Shown: piece after piece, positions 46,992 through 57,672 of the stretch
Numbering within the stretch: position 1 is the stretch's first letter
Layout of the letters: every line of letters begins with the position of its first letter
Source: Apostichopus japonicus
Taxonomy: Eukaryota > Echinodermata > Holothuroidea > Aspidochirotida > Stichopodidae
Reading direction: 5' to 3'
Assembly (NCBI RefSeq): GCF_037975245.1
Contig: NC_092571.1
Span: 14,071,417 to 14,135,416, forward strand
DNA: 64,000 nt
Made by a program: the position numbers and the translations under genes
The notes under the pieces: model-generated
Told to the model about the DNA's origin: nothing
The model's database searches: none
The model's input: only the letters and a program-made list of their open reading frames with translations

Positions 46992-47180
46992 CTTTTTTCA
47001 GAAAAAGTCGCCCAGGAAAGAAACTGGGCACGAAAAACAAACTACCGAACGACCGATCCGCTCTAAACCCCAATTCCATTGTATCGGGACTGTGACTGTG
47101 TGATCATCGTCAGGTGTGCTTCACCGTTCCCCTCGAAAGGGAACCGAAACCAAACTACACATGATCTTAGCCAAAAGGCC
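46992..47180 (-). mobile_element. U2-snRNA-headed SINE, copy 4, with 11-bp target duplication
   Basis: On the minus strand the head is CGGCCTTTTGGCTAAGATCA, exactly U2 positions 10-29, then TGTGTAG. After that it diverges before the CCCTTTCGAGGG hairpin. The body and terminal hairpin are as in the other copies, and the tail is CGACTTTTTC. Flanked by GCATAAGGGTA (46981-46991) and GCATAATGGTA (47181-47191), a target duplication with one mismatch. Confidence 0.88.
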
Positions 47181-47480
47181 GCATAATGGTATAACTTTTC
47201 AAAAGCATTTGGCAGCCAGTGTAAAACTGACAATGTTATAAACTTTATGATAAGTAATATATGCATTCACATGTTCGGAAAGATAATTCGTCAATTATAG
47301 CATAATCATGTAAATTGATCTGGATAATGAACGTCAAAGTACATAAAATAGTATTAATCATCTATTCATCTTAATTAGTGATACATATACACAAGGCATA
47401 CTTTGAATGAACTTATATGTAGTTACAATCATAGTTGTACTATTTTTTACTGTTGATGTATAACGTATAACTGTGCTTAC

Positions 47481-47565
47481 CTGTAGACGTATACGGTGGC
47501 TATCACAGAGACGACGAGTATTACGGCAATTACGATCATCACCACCGTCATTATGTTCTTCGTGT
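47481..47565 (-). CDS. Transmembrane exon of Ig-family receptor, copy B
   Basis: An 85-nt exon, acceptor ttttctgcag, donor gtaagc, start phase 1, end phase 2. The peptide has a short TKNIM lead, then a hydrophobic span (VVMIVIAVILVVSVIATVYV). It is the only membrane-anchor exon seen downstream of the Ig exons at 50589-51378 and 53665-54499, and its phase matches theirs. The joined product would be a type I receptor with the Ig domains outside the cell. The cytoplasmic part must lie in exons further downstream, which were not identified. Confidence 0.7.
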
Positions 47566-47754
47566 CTGCAGAAAAGACAGTATGATGCACAAATATATTA
47601 ATATCAGCAACCAAACTACGTAAGTCGATTAACTTCACCGCACTTGGGTGAATGCTCTTGTGAGTTCAGCATGACGTACATTTGTTTATAACATATGTGC
47701 TAACTTTGGCTTACAAACAACATTTTGTCGAATTGATTTTTTGCACCAATTAAA

Positions 47755-48292
47755 AATTACCCAAACGAGGTAGGTTTGCTCGCAGTGTGGAATTGAGGGT
47801 AATGTTTTATCGCGCCTGCCCCTCGTCGTATGTAGCAAAGGTGAAACGCGAGGAGCAGCCGGCAATGGGATATGCTCTACTTCCAGTTACAAAGGGTTCT
47901 ACACAGGGTAAAAAGATGGAGGTCCCCGTGACCCCTGTGTATCCCTTGTCGATACTGACCCCTTACCGAACCCCCGCAGATCACCCTACTGTCACTCGCT
48001 TCCCATTGCGTTACCAATGGCCTGTGGATTTGTCTCGGCCTTCTAATATTCAGAAGATCATATTAGAACAAGCTTTTTGACCGAGCTGTCCTCACAGAAT
48101 CGTCATCCGACCGATGTATGGCGATCTGTACATTCTAGGTTACATAATACAAGGCTTTTTTCGGACATGATTACTGGTGACCGATCATGGTCAGTAGAGC
48201 AGAGTTTTGTATTTTACTGGATTAGTCCGTTACTGATAGTTTAGTTACTGTGTGTAGTGTTTGGTGACGTTTTGGATTCCGCATAGCAATAT
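47755..48292 (+). pseudogene. Rearranged LINE copy: ORF1 knuckle joined to ORF2 C-terminus
   Basis: The first ~230 bp match ORF1 from the third knuckle (FYRACPSSYVA) into its tail. They are then joined to ORF2 C-terminal pieces (around 48010-48210, including the TGDRSWSV counterpart) and to an incomplete 3' end (gttttggattccgcatagc, about 48270-48290). The ORF1 start point corresponds to that of the copy at 21.96 kb in segment A. Confidence 0.75.
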
Positions 48293-48716
48293 GTTGACTT
48301 GTTTGTATGCGGTCCGCGCATACAAAGCTACAACCGACGATGTCTGGTTAAAGAAAAGAAAATACATAAAAATGATTGCATTTTGAGATAAATGGCGAAC
48401 CGAGAGTTGAAATGTTAAATAACATATGTGAATTCGTTTGATATTATTTTTATTGATGTGTATCTGGGTAACGGACACGCTGCACAAACTTTGACCACAA
48501 ATATGGTGACTCAGGAACAGGACCTTTTCGTCTCCTCACTATACCTGAGGTCAGAGAAACTGGAGAAATTAAAACACGAGTAAAAAATATAGTATGTGTC
48601 AAACTATGTTGTTTGTATTGTTTTCTTTAGTATTTGGAAAGTGGGTTAAGATATTGTCTGCCAGCAATGTTCTTACAAGCTTCATAAAATACAAATATCA
48701 AAGAGTGATGACTAAC
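48293..48716. other. Intron or spacer, non-coding
   Basis: Nothing coding was recognised. The edge at 48710-48716 is the splice donor (gttagtc) of the Ig relic upstream. Confidence 0.5.
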
Positions 48717-49175
48717 CTTGATCGGTTCTAGAGATGTTAAATTCACATCGGTCAGCGTACTGTGATGTAGAAAGGGACTCCAACGGTTCATGAGTAGCGA
48801 TGCATCCAATCGTTGAGTTCTGATCACAAGAAGTAACGTACACTAAAAGCTCTTTAGTTCCATTATTATCTGTGTAAGATTTCTGATAATCACAGCCCTC
48901 GGGTTTGATTACTTCCAGATTTATCGGTGGATACCCGTCTGTTATTGAACAAGATAGGACGACGTGGTATGATGCAGATGGAGATGAGGAGGGGCCTTCA
49001 CAAACAAGAGGTGTAGGAGGCTGGTAGACTGTAAAGAAGTGATAGGTGTAATGAGTGTAAAGAGTATACGGGAGTTATCATCAGTCAATGATAGACGATA
49101 AAGTACAAACATCGTCTCGTTGAAGGTTGAAGATGGAGTAAGTGAAATCAGCCTTTGTAACTCAAGGAAAGTAGC
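48717..49175 (-). pseudogene. Ig-family exon, N-terminal part lost and frameshifted
   Basis: The second Ig domain is open (YQPPTPLVCEGPSSSPSASY, LSCSITDGYPPINLEVI, TSCDQNSTIGCIATHEPLE) and ends at a donor in phase 1, like the exon at 53665-54499, of which it is the closest paralogue. Upstream, the V-like end (KADFTYSIFNLQRDDVCTL) is broken by two frame changes. The signal peptide and the first half of the V domain are missing. It could only contribute if spliced in as a single-domain exon, for which no acceptor was seen. Confidence 0.75.
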
Positions 49176-50588
49176 ACGAGTTAATCCTCATTAACTTAAG
49201 TAAATGTTTATTGACAGCGAAAATTTCCTTCTTTACCTTTATTATACAAGAAATGACATTGCCAATTAAAAAGTTTTGTGGTGCACTCGTATCATAAAAT
49301 ACAAGGACTTACTGTAAAGAATGTAAAGAAAACTGGCGACGCTCTCACATGCATCATGATACTTAACATGACTCCGTGAGCATTCTACCTTAATCAGCTA
49401 TGAATAATTGACGATTGCTACCACAATGTGACGTTACATTGTAGACATACACCTAAGCCTCGTCAAATGCATGAAAAAGTTAAACATATTTCATCTAAAG
49501 CATTAAGCAAAAGTATTAATAGAATACTCCCGGAGTAACCCTTTCGAACCACTAATAATATACTATAATAGAATATCCTGTTTACAGATAAAATCAATTA
49601 TATTATATTCGAGTTTTTGAGATGCCACAAAAACGAGATTAGAACACACAGAAGCTATCTTTAATAATTTCGCACAGACTGAGAGAGTAATACTGTACTT
49701 ATGGTATTAATAATCTTGTTACGAGTTCACTGCTGATGCATATACAGTTAGCAAACGTATCTCATACTTGAGTTAGTGGGGGATAAAAACATTGAAATAC
49801 GAAAATGTTGTAAGGCAAGACAAGATTGACCTTAGAAATACGTTACAATGTACAAACTCATAGTTACATCCGAACTACTTGTACTTGTTTGTAGACATGT
49901 TCATTGATGGCTATCGCCTTCGGTAAAAGTATATTAAAAAATTGTGGTTTGATCAAGGCGGTTCATCATTACTTTATATGATATAGTACTCGTGTTTTCC
50001 AAGTGTTATTCCAAGAAGGTGATACAATTGTCATATATCACTAGTGTGACCTGTCTTATTTTATTAGATCAAAGAGCCGCTGTCATCGGGCCGTGATTAT
50101 CAGACTGATATATTATATTCATATATTTGATATGAGACGGAATTGATCTTCAGCGTGATAAAAAATGGCAAATCAGACCATGTTGTGAACTGCCTGGACT
50201 GCTTTCTTATAAATTGTTGTATTTTTTTCGTTTAATGTGATAGCGTCTGTCAAGGTTGTGTGCTGTAAATTTAAAACTACCAGCCGACGGAGAAATTATT
50301 CAAAATAAGATACTGTGAAATTATCAATATCCCACAAAATGTATGTTGAAGTGATGGGTGATAAATATATTCGAATTCGATCCACAAATAATCCACACAT
50401 ATTTCATATCTTTGTTTTTATCCATAATTTAAGGAAGAACTGGAAGTAGCAATGAAAATTTGGTATCATAAAACGTAACTCGCAAAGTATGTGTTTTGCC
50501 ACTAAAATCATGAGACGAGATATGAAAATGGTAAGACACCGGTGATCTAGAACGCTGGAAGCAGATATCAGGTAACGGTATGACTTAC
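49176..50588. other. Non-coding duplicated sequence
   Basis: Collinear with 24.14-25.3 kb. No exon. The donor gtaagt of the next Ig exon lies at 50588-50583. Confidence 0.6.
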
Positions 50589-51378
50589 CTGGATATGTCT
50601 GAGGAACTTCCCAAGCACAACTATCAGAGAAACCTGTGATGGACATGAAGTCCAAGTGTCTCTGGGCGGCAACACAGCCCACTGTTGAATTACCACCACA
50701 CGAGGTAATGATAATAATTACCACATTAACGTTACCTTCACGTGAATAATGTTTCTTAAAACTACAGTCTTTTGGTTCCATAACGTGCAAGTCTACAACA
50801 GGATATGCGTCTGGAATGGAACATGTCAGTTCAAAGTTATAGTTATTATTCTGAAGTAAAGTAAGATTTTTCCTTTCACAGAGGAGAGGTGAAGGAGGAT
50901 GATAAATGGTGAACAGACGGTAAGTGTGCAGAACGAGAAGTCTGTCATAATAATCATAGAACAATGACACATGGTAGGTTCCAGCATCTTCTGGTTGGAG
51001 GTTTAGGATTGAAAAACTTAAGTCATGAAAGTACGATGGATAATCTCCGCGTGGGTATTCTACCTGAAATAAATAACGATTGACTGTGTGACTATAATCC
51101 GACCAGAAGAGCTCAGTGTAAGCAAAAGTACGGGTAGATGTTTCTCCGGTGTGGGCCATCTCAGTGAAGTTAAACTCTAATCGAATATATATATCGATTT
51201 CATATTTATATGAAAAGGAAATATCTCGAAAGGCAAAGTCACACCCTACAACTGAATAGCAGTCTGTCGATCTGATAGCTGGTCCATCTTGACAATAAAA
51301 ATCACAATCGGTGCACTTGGAAAATGACATTAACAGGAGTACAACAAAGAAGAAAACAGAAAAATGTAAAATCTCCAT
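50589..51378 (-). CDS. Two-domain Ig-family receptor, first exon, copy B
   Basis: A single open exon of 263 codons plus 1 nt. Residues 1-21 form a signal peptide (hydrophobic FFFVVLLLMSF). A Cys-rich start follows (CTDCDFYCQDG, STDCYSVVGCDF, residues 22-48), then a V-like domain (about 49-155) with NRYLFQVEY and PEDAGTYHVSLF. The F-strand position that is normally Cys in YxC is Val137. The second Ig domain (about 160-260) has Cys186 (ELTCSI) and Cys235 (TVGCVA), plus extra cysteines. The exon ends at donor gtaagt in phase 1, matching the transmembrane exon 47481-47565; the open frame continues past the donor but is not coding. Family: a membrane or secreted Ig-superfamily receptor of unknown ligand. 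An immune or recognition role is inference. Confidence 0.75.
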
Positions 51379-51399
51379 TATTAATGTTTACGCTGTACG

Positions 51400-51515
51400 T
51401 TATAACTACCGTTGATTAGCTCTGCAGTGTAGTCTCCTTTCGATAGAAACCAATAGTAGACAGTAGGTATTCTAGAGGCGATTAAGGTTCGTGCGCATGC
51501 TCGGAAGCGTTCACA
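51400..51515 (-). promoter_or_regulatory. Conserved 5' flank of Ig gene (B copy)
   Basis: Nearly identical to 26050-26165, with GTGCGCATGC at 51491-51500. It lies directly upstream of the start codon at 51378. Similarity to A ends near 51515, where the 26.17-26.9 kb sequence differs. Confidence 0.45.
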
Positions 51516-51623
51516 ACATGTAATCTCACTATATCCACGCGTCTAAGATCGCTCATACTAAAAAGTGAAATTAAATAGTTTTAAGTCTTTTTCAATGAAT
51601 TTATTTTCCATATATATATATAT
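51516..51623. other. Non-coding spacer
   Basis: AT-rich, with a short (TA)n at 51610-51622. No feature is recognised. Confidence 0.5.
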
Positions 51624-52185
51624 TGTTACAGACCCCTAAGTAATCTCAATAATTTGTATGATTTTTGCAACAAATAGTTGTATTATAAATCATTATTGTA
51701 GAATATTATAATCATAGTATAGAAATGCCTGGTATGTGTGCATATCTGGTGTGTGTAGAATATTTGGAAAAGTTGAGAAGCTTCTAGAAAGTTAGAACAT
51801 TTGAGAACAATTTAGATCATCTCAACACAGTACACATTGGAACATGCTAGAACATTGGAGTGCTGCCAGGGGACATCCCCTGTGCTATTTTTAGAACACT
51901 AGGTGAGGATTTCCTGGAAAGGTGAAGTGACCTTTAGGATTGGTTGAACTGAGCTGGAGCTACTGTAAGATGCTTCTAGAATGGATGGACATTGCAAGAT
52001 CTTTCTGGACTTGTGGAATTGCTATATAAGCACCTGATATTTGGAGATCAAAAGTGTTAACCATCTTGGCTCCAGGAGTTTTCTTACATCTCGCTCAAGT
52101 GAATTCTACAATTCCAGTGTGAGTAAACACTCACTTAGTTTGACAGTAAAGTTATAGCTGTCTTTACATTAGTGGATTTGTCACA
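51624..52185 (+). mobile_element. Possible LTR of a Gypsy-type element
   Basis: The interval starts TGTTACAGACCCC, a common opening of invertebrate and fish Gypsy LTRs, and can be read to TTTGTCACA near 52185, giving TG...CA ends. A TATA-like gctatataagcacc lies at 52020-52033. No second LTR, clear primer-binding site or target duplication was found, and the 3' border is a guess. Confidence 0.35.
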
Positions 52186-52608
52186 AATTAACCGGCTTCA
52201 TAGTCGTGCATCGTTGTGTAGCCGTCTTCGGTTCTGTGCCAGTCAGCACTACTTATTGTGGCCTCTGAGTTACCCAAGGACACGAATCCAAGGATAAACA
52301 AGCTGCAAGCACAACATGGACATTCATTAGTAGTCGACCTCCGAAGTGGAAGTCATCAAGTTGGGAGCTGGATTTCTTCAATATTGGACATTCGCCGTTA
52401 ATTGTCCGCTGGAATAATCGCCAGGACTTTTTGTCACTGGACTTATGCTGCAGCTCGCGTCGCGGCACACACCAGGTCGTGAGTAAATTATAGTGTAACT
52501 TATCAAATCTGTTTTAGTGTAAACTGCTTATATATTGATAAATGATTTTTGTTTGATTTTAATTACCTTTTAAATACCAATTAAATAAATACTTGATCGA
52601 GTTGATCG

Positions 52609-52663
<55 letters not shown>

Positions 52664-53664
52664 CTTTTCCTAACCGAGGACATTTTTGCGGAGTTTTTGT
52701 TGCTTGACAGGAGGGAAATGCAATAAATTTTTGAAAAACGATATCCTTCAACGTTTTGTTTGATGTCTTATTTACCGATCTGTGACTTTTTTTTATCTAA
52801 ATCCAAATCTTGACTTTCTTGTAATAGACTGTTGGCATTATTTTCGCTAGTTCAATATTTCTCCATACTCTATACACCGCGCAGAACAGTTACATGTTTG
52901 CCCTCTTCTGCGCTTCCTACATGACGTCACGAAAACTATTACGTAATAGTACTTGTTTCCAATTTCTACCCTTTTGGATAAGGAAAATGGAATAGAAATG
53001 TTAAGTTTTACATTAATGCAGGTCAACTCTAGATTTCCCTTGACCTTGAAGTAGCTCCTGTAGGCATACATGTGACTTGGAAAAAAATAAAAACAAGACA
53101 TATTAGACAGGAAAAGAAAACGATGATTCGATACTGAGGTACTGCCCTCATTTTATATTAATACTTGCTATGTGAATCCTGCAATGGTGTCGTCATCCTT
53201 GGTTGTAACTAACATAATATGTTATAGCATATTATGTTCTAATATAGCTTATATCCTTCACACTGCGTGCGGTTTTCCGTTCCTTAAAATTATATATGAA
53301 GACTATGAATCAACACAGCAAGGCTTCACTGTATTACTGTACTAAAGTACTCGTGTGTTTGTACGGCAATGGAGCTTATGGTCAGGAAAAAGAAGTCCCT
53401 TGACCACACCCACCAGCCCACTGACTTCGGAGCAACGCGTGCAAGGAATTAAAATGTGTACTTTAACGATAACAGGGAACTAGCAGTTAGAGAAGTATAT
53501 TGCTTGTTTTGGTGCGATTTGACATTTGGAAATTGTTTTTAGTCTGAAACATTTCTAAGTGGGTGGGGCATTTTTATATGTTAGGCGATGACTTTAAGAA
53601 TGATGAGTAGACAGTTCTCTCTTTCAAAGCATTTGCGTACACTAGTAAATGACAAAAGACTCAC
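52186..53664. other. Non-coding stretch absent from segment A
   Basis: The first ~300 bp may continue the LTR-like element. An (AT)n run lies at about 52612-52661. No exon is supported, and the frames at 52253-52468 and 52847-53101 show no family resemblance. A donor (gtgagt) for the next Ig exon ends this stretch. Confidence 0.5.
52612..52661. repeat. (AT)n microsatellite
   Basis: About 24 uninterrupted TA/AT units. Confidence 0.93.
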
Positions 53665-54499
53665 CAGGATTACTTTTAGAGATCTTAAATTCACATCTGT
53701 CCGAATACTGCGGTGTGGAAAGGGACGCCAGCGTTTCCTGTGTAGCGATGCATCCAACAGTTGAGTTCTCATCACAAGACGTAACGTAAATAGAAAGCTC
53801 TTGAATACCGTTATCATCCGTGTAATGTTTCTGAAAATCACAGCCGTCGGGCTCAATCATTTCCAGATTTATCGGTGGAAACCCGTTTGTTATTGAACAA
53901 GATATAGTTACGTGGTAAGAGCCAGATGGGGATGAGGAGGGGCCTTGACAAATAAGAGGTGTAGGAGGCTGGTAGACTGTAAAGAGATGATAGGTGTGAT
54001 GAGAGTAAAGAGTATACGGGGAATAAGAATCAGTCAATGACAGATGATAAGTACCAGCATCCTGTCGTTGAAGGTTTAAGATGGAGAAAGAAAAATCAAC
54101 CTTAGTAATCCGAGGCGAATAGTTGTACAGATCTTCCTCGATATATTCTACTTTTACTTGAAATAAATATCGATTGACTGTCTGATTCTGTCTTATTTGT
54201 AAACCGTTGAAGGAGTAAGTTCCTTTAGAGGGAACGTCTCCGTTAGTACGTCCGGTAAAGTTCATCGCTACTCGTAAACCATATATGTATACATCTATTT
54301 CATGTATAGATAATGTAATATGATCTTTATTGACAGCAATATCCGGGAACGAGAAGTCACAGCCTAGCATAGCGTAGCATTCCTTTGAATTTACTGTTCG
54401 TCCTTCTGTGCAGTGGTAGTTACAACCGATTACGTTACAAGTATATAATACCAGGAAGATGGCCAGATGAAAGAACTTTGAAACAATGAAACCATCCAT
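53665..54499 (-). CDS. Two-domain Ig-family receptor, first exon, second B gene
   Basis: An open exon of 278 codons plus 1 nt. The start is placed at MDGFIVSKFF (54499), because a signal peptide follows directly (FFHLAIFLVLYTCNVIG); the open frame extends upstream to 54697 without signal-like sequence. A Cys-rich start (CNYHCTEGRTVNSKECYAML) precedes a V-like domain with NRYLFQV and RQDAGTYHLSLT (residues 147-155), where Leu153 stands at the usual F-strand Cys. The second Ig domain has TISCSITNGFPP (Cys201) and STVGCIATQ (Cys250), with additional Cys pairs. The donor gtgagt is in phase 1, compatible with the transmembrane exon at 47481. About 40% similar to the 50589 product by eye; no A counterpart survives except the 80-bp relic at 24.06 kb. 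Confidence 0.75.
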
Positions 54500-56005
54500 T
54501 TTTAAATTATTAACGACTTTTAAAGTTGTCCAACGTCGCAGAAGTGCGTTTGTGCCTACATTTATTTGAAAACTCTTATGAGAGATAGAAAGTGATCTTT
54601 GTAACAATACGCTTGCTTTCAACTTTGCATGACTGGAAAACATATTTCCGACATGAAAACATGCATGCACGAGTGCGTTCCGAATTTTAAACGTCACTTT
54701 TTCTATTTAATTTGAGCAGTTATATTAGCTAGGGAGTAGGCTAATGATTTTAATATAACATTGTTATTTAAAACAAACATATTTGTTGAAGGGTGAGTGT
54801 GTGTGTGTATGAATCGTTTGTTGTCATTTTGTGTTCTCGCTATTAATTTAATGCTTTTAGGTGGCTTTTGAAACAGTACCCTACAGTAACATCAAATCAA
54901 GTTTTAGTATGTAACGAATGTCATTAATATACTTTCATACTAAGTTAGACCGAGAAAAACAGAGAATGAGAATGCAACGTGGAGCTTGAAATGAAGCACT
55001 GATAGCGCATAAGCATATATACATTATCTTCATCATTTTAGAGTGATACATTCATCAAAAATGAAAGGACTGTACCTGAAAGTGATGACGCTCTCACGTG
55101 AAAAATTTAACAAAACTGAATTCTACTTTAATCTGCTCTAGTGACCGGACGAGTGAATTCAAAATGTGATGCAACAGTGTAGATAACAACAAATCATTAA
55201 TTGACGTCTAAAATAAGATCTTCCATATGAGGTATTAACACAAAATCCGGATTTACTATTCTGTTTTTCTTTTGTTGGCTTTTTATTTCACATCCAGGTG
55301 AATTAATATTTTCATGGTTCTCGATCATCCGCATCGAATTACTTTTAGTTTTACTTTATCAAGGTTTAAATACAACAGGCTGGTGGACTCATATGGTAGG
55401 AAGAGTATAGTAAAATATACTTTCCATTGCTTTTTCTGTAGAATCCTTCACCCTTACATATTGAATAATTTATGGAATATAACTAATCACATTGTTCATT
55501 GTGCCGTTATCAGGTAACTTATATTAATTATGCACACCTCGATTACGAGAGTCCAAGCCTGCTTAGAACCCAATTCGTTTTCAAAGAATAGGGCAAAACT
55601 TTGTCAAAGAACTGAACATCAGTCTCCATTTCGATGGTACTGTTACCCACCTTACCTAGTAACCATCAGTTTATAATGGTAGTTCTATAATGTGGAAATA
55701 TATTCAAATTCACTTCAGAAAACGAAAAGACACATGATGTCATCCTTGTTAACGAATAGTAAAAGTTATTTCTTATTCAGCTTTTTTTTATTTCGCGAAC
55801 AGCTAATCACTTAGATATTTCTGTTCGTTTTTATTTCAATCAAAGCTACTTCTTACATCGATGCATGTAAAGAATCTTAACATTTACAGTAATGTTTTAC
55901 CAGATGTTTTAACGATAATGGTTACTCTGAACATGTGTCTCTAATATTCGACGGCTTTTAGTCATATTTAACTGGGTATGAGTAGATACATGTAAAGAAG
56001 AGCTT
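54500..56005. other. Non-coding duplicated sequence
   Basis: From about 54.88 kb this is collinear with 26.94-28.4 kb. A (GT)n-like run lies near 54795-54808. No exon is seen. Confidence 0.6.
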
Positions 56006-56510
56006 ACCAAATAGACGGTATGTGTGTTGCAACGCCGACAGTCCAGTCACTTTTTGTATACTTTATGTTAAGTTGATAAGTTCCAGCATAGTCTAGTTGG
56101 ATATTTAGGATTGAAAAATTAAAGTTGAAAAGAAATCCTCATTTTACCATAAAGGTATTCAACTTGGAATACATAACGATCACAAGTATGATCCTCATAC
56201 CCCCAGAACATTTCAGAGTAAAGAAAGGGAGCTCGGGGAACAGTATCATCGGTAGCCAGCTCGGTTAAGTTTAAATCTAATTTTAAGTAGCCTATATCTA
56301 TATATATATGAAAATGAAATATTTCGAAACGATAAATCACAGCCTACAACCACATAACAGTCTGTTGAATTTACTCTAGGGCCATCTTGACAGTGACAAT
56401 CATTATCAACAATAACAATCATTATCTTCGGAAAATGAAAAAGTTATCAGAAAAATTAAAAAACAATGTAAAACAGGTACAAATCCCTTATCGATAGATC
56501 GCGGTATTGT
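56006..56510 (-). pseudogene. Ig V-like exon, copy B, frameshifted
   Basis: Paralogue of 28406-28855. The V strand that is missing in A is present here (LDLNLTELATDDTVPRAPFL, DRYVFQVEY). The frame breaks before the SILNIQLDYAGTYQLNIKY part and again before HTYRLF, and the donor gtaagc at the exon edge (56006, phase 1) is kept. The leader with DCHCQDG is recognisable near 56385 but is interrupted by a short duplication (aacaatcattatc). Two or more frame errors make it a pseudogene as read. Confidence 0.68.
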
Positions 56511-57096
56511 GACAATTATTCACGGTAAATTTGATGCATTTATTGCAACACTTAGCGCTGTTTATCAATCAAAACAAGGAGCCGTTCTTAAATAACACCC
56601 GTGGATGCGCACATGTGTGTGTTTCATTTGAATAATATATGTGCTTATTCAAAATGAAAATGACCAGGCTGACAATGATTTTTTTTGTTATGGGTGCGTG
56701 ACAATACAAATTAATTTAACTATTAGTGTCTTATTCAGAGTACAAACTGATCAAGCCACATATATTGGGTGAATTTGCCCAAACCGACGCGTATTTGGTC
56801 CGCCTTAATGCTCCGAGAGCAACTGTTTCAATTGCACAAGTTTCGGTATATCGGTGTGACATTACATTACATGACTGTGCTACTGTCGCGCTAGGGATCT
56901 TGGTCTTGATACGAAGAATGCAAAATATAACTATAATTAATGACAGACTCTATTGTTATCAGATAGTGTGAATCACTTTACGTAATAATTTCTGACCTTT
57001 TAGGTAACAAATTCAACTTCGGGTCGCTATCAATTCGCTCAATTACTCTCCCTCTCTGTTATGACAAGTGCCTTTATGCTCGTGTTTGTGTGTGTT
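56511..57096. other. Junction of segments B and C
   Basis: 56.51-56.72 kb matches 28.86-29.10 kb. From 56.73 kb on the sequence resembles 37.01-37.04 kb and then is unmatched. The frame at 56726-56971 shows no known domain. Confidence 0.5.
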
Positions 57097-57375
57097 TTTT
57101 ACGTGACCCTCCCTGCGGGATCTAAAACGTCACGGCCAAACGGCACTAACCAACCATCCCTTTCTGACAAACAAACCTTAATCAAGCGAGTCAAAAAAGT
57201 AAATACACCCCGACCTGCAGAGACGAAACCCCAACCACCCACTCAAACATTAACCACAAAGGGACGACCAGCACGCAGCGAAACGAAACACCCCTCCCCA
57301 GCACAAATGCGACTTCGCTTGCGATGATCCCTTATGCCATTCACGTTCATAGTGGCAACTGGAAGCGTATGGGGA
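57097..57375 (-). pseudogene. LINE 3' end joined to ORF2 start (left arm of inverted pair)
   Basis: 57097-57305 is the LINE 3' end on the minus strand. It joins directly to about 70 bp from the ORF2 start (cgcttgcgatgatccc), so nearly all of ORF2 is skipped. This is likely a template jump or deletion. Confidence 0.85.
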
Positions 57376-57672
57376 AAATTTGCCAGTTGGCATGCAGTCT
57401 TGAAGACGGTGAAGATTTTCGCCGTTTATCTGGCTGCCTTTTTTGGACGCTGGTGTGCTGGGGAGTGGTGTTCGTTTCGCTGCGTGCTGGTCGTCCTTTT
57501 GTGTTTTTTTATTGCTTGAGTGGGTTGTTGGGGGTTTGTCTCTGCAGGTCGGTGGGCGTATTTTACTTTTTGGCTTGCTTCACTTGAATTTTATTTTTTA
57601 GAATGGGATGGTTGGGTAGTGCCGTTTGGCCGTGACGTTTTGGATCCCGCAGGGAGGGGCACGTAAAAAGCA
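57376..57672 (+). mobile_element. LINE 3' end, ~297 bp (right arm of inverted pair)
   Basis: The plus-oriented LINE end from gaaaatttgccagttggcat to GTAAAAAGCAC. Its 5' breakpoint is at the same position as the copy at 41780. Together with 57097-57305 it forms two outward-facing 3' ends with complementary arms of about 200 bp. Confidence 0.87.

Larger units (their letters stand above)
36000..56720. repeat. Segmental duplication, copy B
   Basis: Second copy of the large unit and the one holding the intact Ig exons. The collinear blocks are listed under copy A. Compared with A it lacks the full-length LINE, the tRNA-SINE, the SAMD3-like segment and the 13.6-kb minisatellite. It has its own LINE ends (41.78, 45.53 and 46.72 kb) and U2-headed SINEs (38.29 and 46.99 kb). 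Confidence 0.8.

Noticed and set aside
46992-47180. A functional U2 snRNA gene
   Set aside because: Only the first ~35 bases match U2. The downstream stems of U2 and a clear Sm site are absent, and the unit has a target duplication and variable location.
50404-50588. Continuation of the Ig frame beyond 50589
   Set aside because: A consensus donor gtaagt occurs where the family exon ends, and the later residues show no resemblance to the paralogues.
53581-53856. A 91-codon minus-strand frame
   Set aside because: It is another frame of the intact Ig exon 53665-54499.
54500-54697. Upstream extension of the Ig frame as coding
   Set aside because: It lacks signal-peptide character and places the clear signal sequence internally; the ATG at 54499 is the better start.
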